From Arthrobacter sp. D5-1 (GTDB lineage: Bacteria > Actinomycetota > Actinomycetes > Actinomycetales > Micrococcaceae), in NCBI RefSeq assembly GCF_017357425.1, contig NZ_CP014571.1:1-64000 (forward strand): 64,000 nucleotides of DNA. The letters are read 5' to 3'. A program made the translations under genes and the position numbers. The notes under the pieces were generated by a model that saw nothing but the letters and a program-made list of their open reading frames with translations, was not told the DNA's origin and did not search any database. Position 1 is the stretch's first letter. Every line of letters starts with the position of its first letter. Positions 1 through 9,499 of the stretch are shown in pieces.

Positions 1-170
1 ATGGTGGGCAGGGCCAGGAGCACGTAGCAGAGGACCACCACGGCATCCATGGCGCGGGGGCGCTCGTAGAAGTAGCGCCGGATGCGGCCCCTGCGGCGCT
101 GGGTGATTTCAGCGAAGGACGCGTCCACCGCAACGGTGGACGCGTCCTTCACCTGTGGAGCTTCAGTCAT
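1..170 (-). CDS. Sensor histidine kinase, N-terminal fragment (runs off window)
   Basis: A minus-strand reading frame starts with ATG at 170 and stays open to the window edge, giving about 56 residues. It opens with a polar leader and then a basic stretch (RRRGRIRRYFYERPRAMD) that enters a hydrophobic helix (VVVLCYVLLALP). That pattern is typical of the N-terminus of actinobacterial membrane histidine kinases such as DesK/NarX-type sensors. It lies 26 bp after the stop of an ABC-2 permease and its ATPase on the same strand, the usual exporter plus two-component arrangement. The kinase assignment is inference from this fragment and context: no H-box or ATPase domain is visible. A 17-bp inverted repeat lies within its first codons. 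Confidence 0.55.
   Translation of the reverse strand, partial: MTEAPQVKDASTVAVDASFAEITQRRRGRIRRYFYERPRAMDAVVVLCYVLLALPT
114..150. repeat. Perfect 17-bp inverted repeat with 3-nt loop
   Basis: Bases 114-130 (GAAGGACGCGTCCACCG) are exactly complementary to 134-150, with CAA between them. The repeat lies inside the coding start of the kinase fragment and encodes the symmetrical peptide DASTVAVDAS. A transcript could fold into a very stable hairpin about 20 nt downstream of the start codon. Confidence 0.85.
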
Positions 171-196
171 GGATTGAGCCTAGACGGCAACCCGCC

Positions 197-1048
197 CTAG
201 ACGTCCCGCTTCTTCAGCAGGAGCATGGCCAGCGCAATCGGTACAACAACCCAGGCACCCAGGACCAGCGCGGCCTGCCACGCTTCCAGCGTTTCAGGAA
301 CATGCTCGACGGCGGTCATCGGGGTGATGGTGCTGGTAGGGAGGTACTTGTTGGCTTCCTTGAAGAAATCACCGGGGATGAGCTGGAAGGCAATCGGCGC
401 AACGAACAGCAGCCCCACCAGGCTCATGATGCCGCCGGCAGAGTTCCGGACGATGGTTCCAAGCGCCATGCCGATGGCTGCTACTGCTGCCACGTAAAGG
501 CTGTTGACCAAGAGGAGCTTGACGGACTGCGAGCTGCCCAGGTCCAGCTTGAGGTCGTAGTTGTCCACGATCGGGAGGGACACCAGGCCGGCAATGTAGA
601 TGGACACGGCCGTCAGCAGGAAGGCGCTGACCATGACCACGATGAGCTTGGCCAGGAACGGTGAAAGCCTCTTGGGGACGGCGGCAAATGTGGAGCGTGC
701 CATGCCGGTGGTGAATTCCGAGCTCATCAGCAGGACACCCAAGGAGCCGAGGATGAGCTGGGCGAATGAGATGCCGGAAGTCGGAATGCTGACGGCCAGG
801 TCCCCACCCTGGGCGGCCATGGCAGCCGCGGCTTCGGGATCGTTGGCAACCTGCTCAGCAAACTGCCCGGTTCCCCAAGCCGAGAGGGCGGCGAAACCCA
901 CCATCACCAAGGCTGTGGATGCCAGGAGGATCAAGGTGGACATCAGCGTGCGGAACTTGATGAATTCCGAGTTCAGCACGCGGTGGAATGCCGGTCCCGG
1001 ACCGACGGAGTTGCGGATGGACTTACGGTCCATAGTGGTGGTGCTCAT
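197..1048 (-). CDS. ABC-2 type transporter permease
   Basis: This 283-residue integral membrane protein has an N-terminal cytosolic tail followed by a helix at about residues 38-60 and further hydrophobic segments, the last near 258-276 (ALVLGAWVVVPIALAMLLL). It ends in the short basic tail KKRDV. This is the fold of single-component ABC-2 permeases of the type encoded beside bacitracin/lantibiotic-like exporter ATPases. The start is ATG at 1048, two bases after the stop of the upstream ATPase gene, so the two are translationally close. The substrate cannot be read from sequence. No defect is seen in this frame. Confidence 0.85.
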   Translation of the reverse strand: MSTTTMDRKSIRNSVGPGPAFHRVLNSEFIKFRTLMSTLILLASTALVMVGFAALSAWGTGQFAEQVANDPEAAAAMAAQGGDLAVSIPTSGISFAQLILGSLGVLLMSSEFTTGMARSTFAAVPKRLSPFLAKLIVVMVSAFLLTAVSIYIAGLVSLPIVDNYDLKLDLGSSQSVKLLLVNSLYVAAVAAIGMALGTIVRNSAGGIMSLVGLLFVAPIAFQLIPGDFFKEANKYLPTSTITPMTAVEHVPETLEAWQAALVLGAWVVVPIALAMLLLKKRDV

Positions 1049-1050
1049 GT

Positions 1051-1993
1051 CTATTTCCCTCCGGCCTGGGCGGGAACCGAAGCCCCGGTGGTGATGTGCG
1101 AGTGGTATTCCACCTCGTCCTTGGTCAGTTCCATGTACGCCTCTTCCAGGCTTGCCTGGAGCGGAGTGAGCTCGTACACCATGACCTGGTTTTCAAGGGC
1201 GGTCCTGGCGATGCCCCGGGGGTCCAGTCCGGACACCTCGAGGAGTTCACGCTCGTGGACTTCCACGGAAACGCCGGTTCCGGCCAGGAGCTGCATGAGG
1301 CGTTCCGGCTGGTCGGTGCGGACACGGGTCCGCGCCTGGCCTTTACCGGTAATGATCTCGGCGATTGGCGCATCGGCAATGATCCTGCCGCGGCCGATCA
1401 CGATCAGGTGGTCTGCCGTCAGTGCCATCTCGCTCATGAGGTGGCTCGAAAGGAAGACTGTGCGGCCCTCGGAGGCCAGGTACTTCACGAGGTTGCGGAC
1501 CCACACCACGCCTTCAGGGTCCAGACCGTTGACGGGCTCGTCCAGGATGATGGTTTGCGGATCACCCAACAGCGCGGCGGCAATGCCGAGGCGCTGGCCC
1601 ATTCCGAGCGAGAATCCCTTGACCTTCTTCTTCGCTACATCGCCCAGTCCGGTCATTTCAATGACTTCGCGGACCCTGCTCTTGGGGATGCTGTGCGTCG
1701 CTGCCATGGCGAGCAGGTGGTTGTAGGCGGTGCGGCTCGTGTGGACTGCCTTGGCGTCCAAGAGTGCCGATTTCGCGGAGCGGTGCTTTGTGCTGGGCGA
1801 ACGGTTCACCGTTCACTGTCACAGAGCCCGACGACGGAGCGTCCAGCCCCATGATCATGCGCATGGTGGTGGACTTGCCGGCACCGTTCGGACCCAGGAA
1901 GCCGGTCACCCGTCCAGCCTGGACAGTGAAACTGACACCGCCGACGGCGGTCTTCTCGCCGTAGACCTTGGTCAGGCCTTTTGCTTCGATCAT
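1051..1993 (-). pseudogene. ABC-2 exporter ATP-binding protein, frameshifted in this sequence
   Basis: The start is ATG at 1993 (MIEAKGLTKVYGEK), preceded by a good GGAGGG ribosome site. The first frame carries the Walker A motif GPNGAGKST and runs to ...HKAPLREIG. The second frame resumes with ALLDAKAVHTSRTAYNHL and holds the signature region (GFSLGMGQRLGIA), Walker B (IILDEPVNGLDPEG) and switch His (SSHLMSE). The join lies near 1764-1769, where a GC dinucleotide appears to be missing. With it restored the protein is about 314 aa, normal for the family. It would energise the permease directly downstream. Whether the indel is genuine or a sequencing error cannot be told here, but several neighbouring genes show similar indels. 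Confidence 0.8.
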
Positions 1994-2140
1994 GGAAGCT
2001 TTCCCTCCTCGGAGCACATGAGTGTGCGGATGAGTTTTGAATGTACTCACCACGCTACTCATGGAGGGAACGAAAATCGCCGGTCTCAGGGATGATTCAG
2101 GGTTCAGTCAGGGTAGTCCTCGCGGATGACCCGCGCCGCT

Positions 2141-3642
2141 TCAGCCGACCGGGAGCGGCGAGTACACGCGCAGCTCGCGCGGTTTCACGGTGAAGGTGGC
2201 AATGCGAACCCCGGGCTTCGGTTCGCCGTCCACCGCCAGGACCAGCGGCTGCCCGATCGCCTCCACGGTGATGGTGGTGGCCTCGGTCAAATGGGTGACT
2301 TTGGAGGCGGCCACCGTGCCGGTCACTACCGCCCACAGCAGCCGTGCACGGGCGAACGGCTCATCCGCTGTGATCATCCGCAGATCGAAAACACCGTCGT
2401 CCAGCACAGGCCGGCGAAGCGGTGCGTGGTCGCTGGGATAGAACCTTCCCCGTCCCATATAGAGGATCCAGAGCTTGTGCTTAACCCCGTCCACGGTAAG
2501 CGTGGTGGGCGAGTTCACTCCGAAGGTGCGCAGCGATGCCACCACGCTGGCCAGCGGCTTACCCATAGCCGGCTGCAGACGTTCCCGGCGACGAACCAGG
2601 TTCGGATACACGCCTACGCTGGCGGTGTTCAACATGGCCAGCTCCGTAGTTTCCGGGGCCTCTGGCAGGCCACGCTGCACCACTACATGCCCCAGGTCAA
2701 CCGCGGCTGCCTGCCCCTTGGTTACCGCCTCGATGGCGTCGTCGATCGAGCTGGTGCCGAGGTCGCGGGCAAAGTGGTTGAGGGTTCCGCCGGGCAGCAC
2801 AAGCAGCGGCAGTGAATATTCGACGGCGGCCGCGGCTGCGGTGCCAACGGTTCCGTCTCCGCCCCACACGCCCAAGGCAACGGTGCCAGGCCGCGTGGCT
2901 GCGGCGTCAATTTCCGCGCGACGTCGTCCCCCTCCGCGATTTCCCGTATATACGCTTTAGGGAATATAACCCTGAGAAGCTCCCCGGTTTCGGGGGAGTA
3001 GGACCCTCCAAGGACGTTGACCGCAATACTCAGCCCCTCGCCGTCGGCGATGGCGGGCGCCTCCGCAGGCGTTCGGCGGGGTGTTGGTTCTGCGGGCTTG
3101 GCAGGCCACCACCTGCGCGTCAGGAGCGCCGCGCCTGCTCCGAGGGCCGAACCGAAAACCACATCGGAAGGCCAATGGGCTCCCGTGTGAACACGGGAAT
3201 AGGCCACACCTGCGGCCAGGGGCGCCAGCACTGCGCCGAGAGCCGGGGAAACCATCCCGGCACCCACTGCGAAAGCTACCGCAGAGGCAGAATGCCCGGA
3301 GGGCATCGAAGAGCTGGTTGGCTGCGGGTTCACGAAGCGAAACAGCGGCAGGTGCTCAGGAAGCGGGCGTCGCCGGGGGAGTAAGCGCTTAAAGATGACG
3401 TTGGTGACGCCCGAAGCAACACCCAAGGCCAACACGCCATGAAGGGCCGCCCTGCGCGGCGTTCCCGGGAACGCGGACATGATTCCCGCAATCCCGAACC
3501 ACAGCTTTCCCTTGGTGGCCGCGGACGAAAGCCTCCTGAAGAAGACATCGTGGTCACCTTGGGGCTGCCTGGAGACAGCCCTGACCAGAAAGTGGTCGAA
3601 TCCTGCAACTCGTCTGGGGGCCTTGCCCACGAAGCCTCGCAT
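2141..3642 (-). pseudogene. PAP2 phosphatase / diacylglycerol kinase-like fusion, frameshifted
   Basis: The N-terminal half is a PAP2 (type 2 phosphatidic acid phosphatase) domain with KRLLPRRRP, the PSGHSASA motif and SRVHTGAHWPSDV, the three classic PAP2 signatures. The C-terminal half is a DAGK/sphingosine-kinase-type catalytic domain with GVWGGDGTVG and the LPGGTLNHFARDL loop. The frame breaks near 2914: one G lost from a GGG run (GCGCGGGAA to GCGCGGAA) would explain it. Restoring that base joins ...GDDVARE to IDAAATRPG and gives about 500 residues, normal for the bifunctional family. ATG 3642 is chosen because it precedes the basic N-terminus MRGFVGKAPRR. The role is lipid phosphate metabolism at the membrane. 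Confidence 0.8.
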
Positions 3643-3718
3643 TACTTCACAGTATCGCCTGCACACCCCCACCGGAGGGCTGCCCATGCCATACGTCTGC
3701 CGTGGCTACGATGAATGG

Positions 3719-4423
3719 ATGATTCGTGTCCTGCTTCCCCGTCAACAGCCCGGGTGGCAATTGGTTGTCCCGGCCGTGCTGCTTCTCTGTGCCTTCATGG
3801 TCCCGGGCATCATGATCCTGGCAGGACAGGGCGAGCCTGCGTTCAATGGCGCTGACACTACGTGGCAGGCCTTCACCTTTACCCTGCAGTCACCCTTCTG
3901 GGACGGTGTGAACGCGGTGCTCAACTGGGCGGGTTACGCCGGGATCCTGGTGTTCCACGTGGTGCTCGCCCTTTCGCTCCTTGTCTGGCAACGCCCCATG
4001 GGGGCAGTTTTTGCCGCGACCTCCGGCATTACCGCTCTGGCCCTCACCCAGCTGGCCAAAGCGGTGGTGGGTCGGGACAGGCCCCAGGGCGCCCAGGTCC
4101 TCACGGATACCGGTTCATACCCCTCAGGGCATGTATCGACCACCACCACGTTCCTTATGGTGCTGGCCATCCTCGTGGGCCGCTGGTGGATGACCTTGCT
4201 GGCGGCCATGGGTGTCATCGCCATGATGGTCAGCCGCACGTACCTCTCGGCACATTGGCTCAGCGACGTCCTTGGCGGCGCCTGCCTTGCGGCCGGCGTC
4301 GTCCTCATTATGTGGTGGCGCTTCAGGGAAATATGCGTCAAAGAGAATGAACTGGCAGATGGCCGGACTATTTGGGCGGCAAAGGCTTCGCGACGCCGGC
4401 AAGCAGGAGAGCGAGCAGAATAG
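3719..4423 (+). CDS. PAP2 superfamily membrane phosphatase
   Basis: A 234-residue protein with about six hydrophobic helices and all three PAP2 motifs: KAVVGRDRP, YPSGHVSTT and SRTYLSAHWLSDVLGG. The His residues in the second and third motifs are the expected catalytic residues. The family removes phosphate from lipid or undecaprenyl pyrophosphate substrates on the outer membrane face. The start is ATG 3719; the longer frame upstream overlaps the opposite-strand PAP2-kinase gene and is unlikely to be used. It is divergent from that paralogous domain, 76 bp away. The 3' end overlaps the converging MFS gene by 56 bp, so the last residues (after about residue 200) are of uncertain value. Confidence 0.8.
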   Translation: MIRVLLPRQQPGWQLVVPAVLLLCAFMVPGIMILAGQGEPAFNGADTTWQAFTFTLQSPFWDGVNAVLNWAGYAGILVFHVVLALSLLVWQRPMGAVFAATSGITALALTQLAKAVVGRDRPQGAQVLTDTGSYPSGHVSTTTTFLMVLAILVGRWWMTLLAAMGVIAMMVSRTYLSAHWLSDVLGGACLAAGVVLIMWWRFREICVKENELADGRTIWAAKASRRRQAGERAE

Positions 4424-5554
4424 GCGCTCCGATGGCCAGCAATGCCAAGTGGATTCCGGTGTGGTCGCCCAAGTAACCCAAGAGAGGTGGACCAGCCAGG
4501 AAGGCGACATAGCCGATGGTGGAAACCACGGAAACCCGTGCAGCGGCATGCTTGGGGTCGTCCGCAGCGGCTGACATGCCCATGGGGAAGGCCAGCGCCG
4601 CACCGATGCCCCACAAAGCCGCACCAACGCCGGCCAGGATGACGTTGCCGGCGAAGACAAACAGCGCCAGGCCCAAGGCCGCTGCCGCCATGCTGGCCCG
4701 CAGGACGCTCACGCGGCCAAACGTGTCGATCGCTTTGCCACCGAAGAACCGCATGATGGTCATCGCCAGGACGAAGAGTGCGAACAGCAGCGCACCCGTG
4801 GATTCCGAAGCACCAAGCCCGTCCACGGCAGCCTTCGCGATCCAGTCGTTGCCCGCGCCTTCGGTCAAGGTGGCACCCAGGACTACGACGCCGATCAGCA
4901 GCGTCCTGCCATCCCGCCAAGCCGAAGGTCCCTTCGCAACCGGACCGCCGTCGTCGTGAACTTCTGCGGCTTCATGCGGAAGGAAGTACTTAGGGACCGT
5001 CAGCGCCAAGGCAACGGCAATGGCTGCGATAACCAGCAAGTGTTGGGGAGACCGACGCCAAGCTGTGAGAGGCCAGCACCAATCAGTGCGCCAAGGAAAG
5101 CACCGCCGGAGAAGGCAGCGTGGAACTGGGGCATGATGGTGCGCTTGAGCCGGTGCTCAACGTCGGCGCCTTCAATGTTCTGGGCAACGTCCCACAAACC
5201 GATGCCGATACCGAAGAAGAACAGGGCAATTGCCGTGGCCGGCACTGAGGCGGCCATCAGGGAGAAAGCAATTCCTGCGCCCGCAGCTCCCGCCACGATG
5301 CCCGCCACACGAACCGTATTCGCCGTGCCGATCCTGCCCACAACCCAGCCGGCCGACGGCAGCGCCAGCAAGGATCCGACGGCGGTGCAGAGCAGCAGGG
5401 TGCCCATCTGGCCGGACGTCAGGCTGAGCGCCTCCGTCACTGCCGGAATGCGTGCAGCCCAGCTGGCAAATACCAACCCGTTCATGCCGAAGATCAGGAA
5501 CGTCGCCACCGCCGCGGCATTGACGTTGGTGCTGCTTCTGGTGTTGGTGGTCAT
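4368..5554 (-). pseudogene. MFS transporter, YbjJ/fucose-permease-like, frameshifted
   Basis: Two frames together make a normal 395-residue, 12-helix major facilitator. The first (5554 to about 5045) begins MTTNTRSSTNVNAAAV and has the pattern FGMNGLVFASWAARIPAVTEAL, typical of the YbjJ-like branch of MFS sugar-permease relatives. The second starts QHLLVIAAIAVALALTVP and runs to LPPK. One C lost from a run of C (plus-strand GGGG at 5044-5047) explains the break. Its start ATGA overlaps the stop of the upstream DeoR gene by 4 bp, so the two are translationally coupled and the regulator probably controls this carrier. Substrate is unknown; a sugar or polyol would fit the DeoR partner. Sequencing error is likely. 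Confidence 0.75.
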
Positions 5555-6318
5555 GCAATCACAACTTCCACGGAGAGTTTATTGAGCCGGGCGAGATCTT
5601 CTGGGGAGGGTTCTTGGTCGGTCACGATCACGTCCACGGCGTCCATGGCTGCGACCAAAGCTACTGCACTGGCATTCCATTTGCTGCCTGCGGAGGCCAC
5701 GATCACGCGCGCTGCGGATTCAAGACCGGCGCGTTTCACGGCCGCATCATCAAGGTCGTGGGCCAGCAGTCCGTCCTTGAGGTTGAGGGCACACGGGGTC
5801 ACGACGGCGGTGTCGAACCTAAGCGAGCGGATGTTGGCTTCGGCCATGGGTCCCCGGAAAGACTGCTCGCCCGGGATCAGGCTGCCGCCGGGAAGGATGA
5901 GCTGAGGCGCCCGGCCGGAATGGGGCCCCGTCATGGCCTCGACGCCGTGGAGGGACATGGGCATCACCGTCAGTTCCCGCTTGCCCAACCGGCGCGCGAT
6001 CTCCGTGGCAGTGGATCCACTGTCCAGCCACACATGCTCGCGGTCGTTGATGAGTCCGTCAACAGCCTCAGCAATGCGCGTCTTGGCTTGGTGGTCTTCC
6101 AATTCACGTTGGCCGTAGCCGGGGTTGTCTCCGCGTGCCAGCAAGCTGCGGGCGCCACCGTGGATGCGTTTCAGCACTCCGTTGGCAGCAAGGATCTCCA
6201 GGTCACGGCGGATCGTGGCGCCCGATGCTCCTGTGGCGTCCACGAGCTCATCCACGGTGGCTTGTTCGCGCGTGCGCAGCAGCTCGCCAATGAGCCGGTG
6301 GCGGTCAGCAGTTCCCAT
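5551..6318 (-). CDS. DeoR/GlpR family transcriptional regulator
   Basis: A 255-residue protein with an N-terminal DeoR winged helix-turn-helix (TVDELVDATGASGATIRRDLEIL, about residues 21-43; then LKRIHGGA). A DeoR sensor domain follows, containing the motif DSGSTATEIARRL (about residues 99-111) that binds a phosphorylated sugar effector in this family. It is the first gene of a two-gene operon with the overlapping MFS carrier. It probably represses that operon through repeats just upstream of its own start and is released by a sugar phosphate. The effector is not identifiable. Confidence 0.88.
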   Translation of the reverse strand: MGTADRHRLIGELLRTREQATVDELVDATGASGATIRRDLEILAANGVLKRIHGGARSLLARGDNPGYGQRELEDHQAKTRIAEAVDGLINDREHVWLDSGSTATEIARRLGKRELTVMPMSLHGVEAMTGPHSGRAPQLILPGGSLIPGEQSFRGPMAEANIRSLRFDTAVVTPCALNLKDGLLAHDLDDAAVKRAGLESAARVIVASAGSKWNASAVALVAAMDAVDVIVTDQEPSPEDLARLNKLSVEVVIA

Positions 6319-6330
6319 GCTTCAACGGTA

Positions 6331-6375
6331 GCAATGATTGCTCACTTAATCACCATTGCTGATCATTTGCTCACT
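6331..6375 (-). promoter_or_regulatory. Putative DeoR autoregulatory operator repeats
   Basis: Upstream of the DeoR start the repeats GATTGCTCAC (6336-6345) and CATTTGCTCAC (6364-6374) recur 28-29 bp apart in an AT-rich stretch. Directly repeated operators near the promoter are common for DeoR proteins. Assignment is by position and repetition only. Confidence 0.4.
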
Positions 6376-6462
6376 GACGCTCTCTCACATCCCATGGCTG
6401 AAAGCGGAACGCTCCTGCAGCAAGTGCAAGAGCGTTCGCATAAAACTGGCGGCAGGTGAGGG

Positions 6463-8140
6463 CTACCGGGCGCGCTCCACGCGCTTCTCATCCCAGACGG
6501 GTTCTTCGGATTCGTAGACCTTTCCATCGGACCCAAAGATCATGAACCGGTCAAAGGACTTGGCGAACCAGCGGTCGTGCGTGACCGCAAGGACGGTGCC
6601 TTCGAAAGAGTCGATGGCACGCTCCAAGGCCTCACCGGAGTGCAGGTCAAGGTTGTCGGTGGGCTCGTCCAGCAACAACAGGGTGGCGCCGGAAAGCTGC
6701 AGAAGCAGAATCTGGAAGCGTGCCTGTTGGCCACCGGACAAGGATTCGTACTTCTGCTCAGACTGGCCAGCCAAGCCTACGAATCCAGGGCGCCGGCCGC
6801 GGCCTCGCGGGCGAGTCCGGAGCGGTGCTCGTCACCACGGTGCAGGATCTCCAGCAAGGTGCGCCCCAGGAGATCCGGACGAAATGTGTCTGTGCAAAGA
6901 ATCCGGGGCGGATGGGGCGCCCAGCTTCACGGTTCCTTCGTGCGGCACTTCCGCAATCACGACGTCGGACACCGGCAGTGCTCACGCTCCGGATCGGTGC
7001 CGCCGGTGGCAAGGAGCCGCAGGAAGTGGCTCTTGCCGGAACCGTTGGAGCGAGCACGCCCACACGGTCACCGAACCAGATCTCCGTGGAGAACGGCTTC
7101 ATGAGTCCGGTCAGTTCGAGCTTCTCAGCTACTACGGCACGCTTGGCCGTTCGCCCACCTTTGAGGCGCATCTGACGTTCTGCTCGATCGGCAAGGCCTC
7201 GGGGGGCCCGGCTTCCAGGAACTTTGCGAGGCGGGTTTGCGCCAGCTTGGTATCGGTTGGCCATGTCGGAGCGGAAAGCGGCCTTGTTCTTGTACATGTT
7301 GACGAGTTCTTTGAGCTTCACGTGCTCCTCGTCCCAGCGTTTGCGGAGTTCCTCGAACCGGGCGTTACGGTCCGCACCGTGCCTCCACGTAGGATCCGAA
7401 ACCGCCGCCATGGATCCACGCCGAGGCACCGTTGATGCCCGGCTCGAGCGTCACGATGCGACCTGCCGCATGTTCAGCAGTTCACGGTCGTGGCTGATGA
7501 ACAGCACGGTCTTCTTGGACTCATTGAGCTTGCCCTCCAGCCAACGCTTGCCGGGCACATCCAAGTAGTTGTCCGGTTCGTCGAGGAGCAGCAGCTCATC
7601 CGGGCCGGCAAACAGGGCTTCGAGCACCAAACGCTTCTGCTCGCCACCCGAGAGCGTCGAGGCGCGGCGGAACTGCGCCTTGTCGAAGGAAATTCCCAAC
7701 GCAGCCATGCACACTTCATCCCAGACGGTCTCTACGTCGTACCCACCGGCATCTCCCCAGTCCACTATGGCCTGGGCGTACTTCATCTGGGTGGGCTCGT
7801 CGTCGTGCTCCATCATGGCCAGCTCGGCGTCCTCAACCGCCTTGGCAGCAGCTGCGAGGCCAGCCTGGGCAGTGGAGACAAGGAGGTCGCGAACTGTTGA
7901 TTCGTCACGGACCTGGCCCACGAACTGCCGCATGATTCCCATGTTGCCCGATCGGCCCACAACACCTTCGTCCGGCGTGAGGTCGCCGGAGATTATCTTG
8001 AACAGCGTCGTCTTGCCGGTTCCGTGGGTCCGATCAGGGCAGTCTTGGTGCCGTCGGGGACCTTGAAGGTCACCCCGTTGAGCAGCTGGGTGCCGTCGGA
8101 GAGGAAGTATTCGATGCCCGGAAACGTCAATATGGGCCAC
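6463..8140 (-). pseudogene. ABC-F family ATPase, multiply frameshifted
   Basis: Pieces in three frames reassemble into an ABC-F protein of about 560 residues with two ABC cassettes. The first cassette has GTGKTTLFKIISGDL, LSGGEQKRLVLEAL and LLLLDEPDNYLD. A linker follows with WDEEHVKLKELVNMYKNKAA. The second cassette has SNGSGKSHFL, LSGGQQARFQILLL and LLLLDEPTDNLDL, then VTHDRWF. Ten or so single-base indels are needed (near 8117, 8026, 7471, 7380, 7245, 7165, 7050, 6990, 6880, 6775). Most are one base lost from a short run, while the encoded residues between breaks remain perfectly family-like. That is unlike an old pseudogene. ABC-F proteins act on the ribosome (translation factors or antibiotic target protection). 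I read this as an intact gene with a bad consensus. Confidence 0.72.
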
Positions 8141-8230
8141 GTTTCAATCCTCCCACGGCACGGCATTAACGCTCGACGGCGACAGTGGGCAATGCTCGAT
8201 GACGGCAGTTGGGCGGGTCGAGCCACCCGG

Positions 8231-9485
8231 CTAGGGCTTCCGCCGGGCAAACTCCGGCGCATGCTCGGGGCGCGGACCGAAGGCGATCATCCGAGCGGGC
8301 AGCTTCCCGAACCCCGGGAAATTCCGCGCAACAAAGAGCAACGGTTTGGGAGGTTTCGGCTGCTTACCGGCCATGACCTGCGCGAACACCACACGATGCA
8401 GCACCCTCTGGAAGGACTGGATCACGACCGTGGGAAGCCAACGCCGCTTCTGGACGGCGGCGAGGTGGCCGTCGTCGAGCGTTTCCCTCAGCAACGGCGC
8501 GGCGAGCACACGCGCGGCTGCCACAGCGTCCTGCACTGCGAGGTTGATGCCCACTCCGCCGGCGGGCGACATCGCATGGGCGGCATCCCCAATCAGCAAC
8601 AACCCAGGCTTGTGCCACCGGGACAGCCTGTTGAGTTTTACGTCCAGGAGGTGGAGGTCGTCCATGGAGGCAATGGTGTCCACACGGTCCGCAAGGTCCG
8701 GTCGCAAACTGGCTATCTTAGAGCGGAAAGCCTCCACGCCTTCAGCCCTCAACTGAGGATCCGAGCCCTTGGCCGCCAAGTACGCTATCTGGTGATAATC
8801 CTTGCGGGTCAGGGTCAGCAGGACCGCTGAACTGCCAAAGCGCGGCGCAATGGAGGCCACCGGTTGGTCCTCGTTTGCGGTTCGCGGGAGCCGGAACCAC
8901 CAGGTATCAAACGGCACTGGAAATTCGCGGGGGACCAGTCCGGCCTTCTTCCGGAGAATCGAGCCGCGGCCATCACAGGCCACCGTCAAAGGAGCCCGTA
9001 GTTCGCCGCTCCCACAACAGAACCAGTCCGCGGATCACGGGTTCCGTACGTCACTCCGACCACAGTGCCCGAAGCGTCAGTCAGCAGGCCCGTCGCCTCC
9101 GTATTCATCAGCAGCGTAAAGGTGGGTTCCTGCCGGGCCGCTTCCACCAGGAAGTTCAGAAATCCCATTGCGGGACCATGGCCACGTAGTTGTAGGGGTC
9201 CTTAAGTCGTTCGAAATCCGCGAGGACCAGGAATCACCGGATCCTGCGGGTAGCCGGAAATTGCCCAGTCTACTTTGGGGGAGGGCCCGAAAGCCCTCAC
9301 CGAGCCCCAGCTCGTCCAAGAGCCGGATCGTCGAGGCGTGCACAGTATCGCCCCTGAAATTCACGCAGGAAATCGGCGTGTTTCTCAAGCACAGTCACCT
9401 TCACGCCGGCGCGGGCAAGCAGCAGTCCCAGCACGATTCCGGCCGGCCCTCCGCCCGCCACCACACACTGGGTTTCTGCTGCCAT
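8231..9485 (-). pseudogene. FAD-dependent aromatic monooxygenase (PHBH fold), frameshifted
   Basis: The reassembled protein is about 418 aa. The N-terminus has the FAD dinucleotide fold VVAGGGPAGIVLGLLLARAGVKVTVLE. Next come the RGDTVHASTIRLLDELGLG segment and the flavin-binding motif LLIGDAAHAMSPAGGVGINLAVQDAV of the p-hydroxybenzoate hydroxylase / UbiH superfamily. Four frame changes are needed (near 9360, 9232, 9163 and 9008), again mostly single bases in short runs. The last 250 residues (8231-8989) are intact. The substrate is unknown; relatives hydroxylate phenolics or polyketides using NAD(P)H. The start is ATG 9485, 14 bp after the stop of the penicillin-binding protein gene that reads in the same direction. 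Confidence 0.72.
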
Positions 9486-9499
9486 GATCAGCCTCCTGT

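Noticed and set aside
6407..6437. GAACGCTC/GAGCGTTC hairpin between the DeoR gene and the ABC-F gene
   Set aside because: No T tail and a 15-nt loop; too weak to call a terminator.
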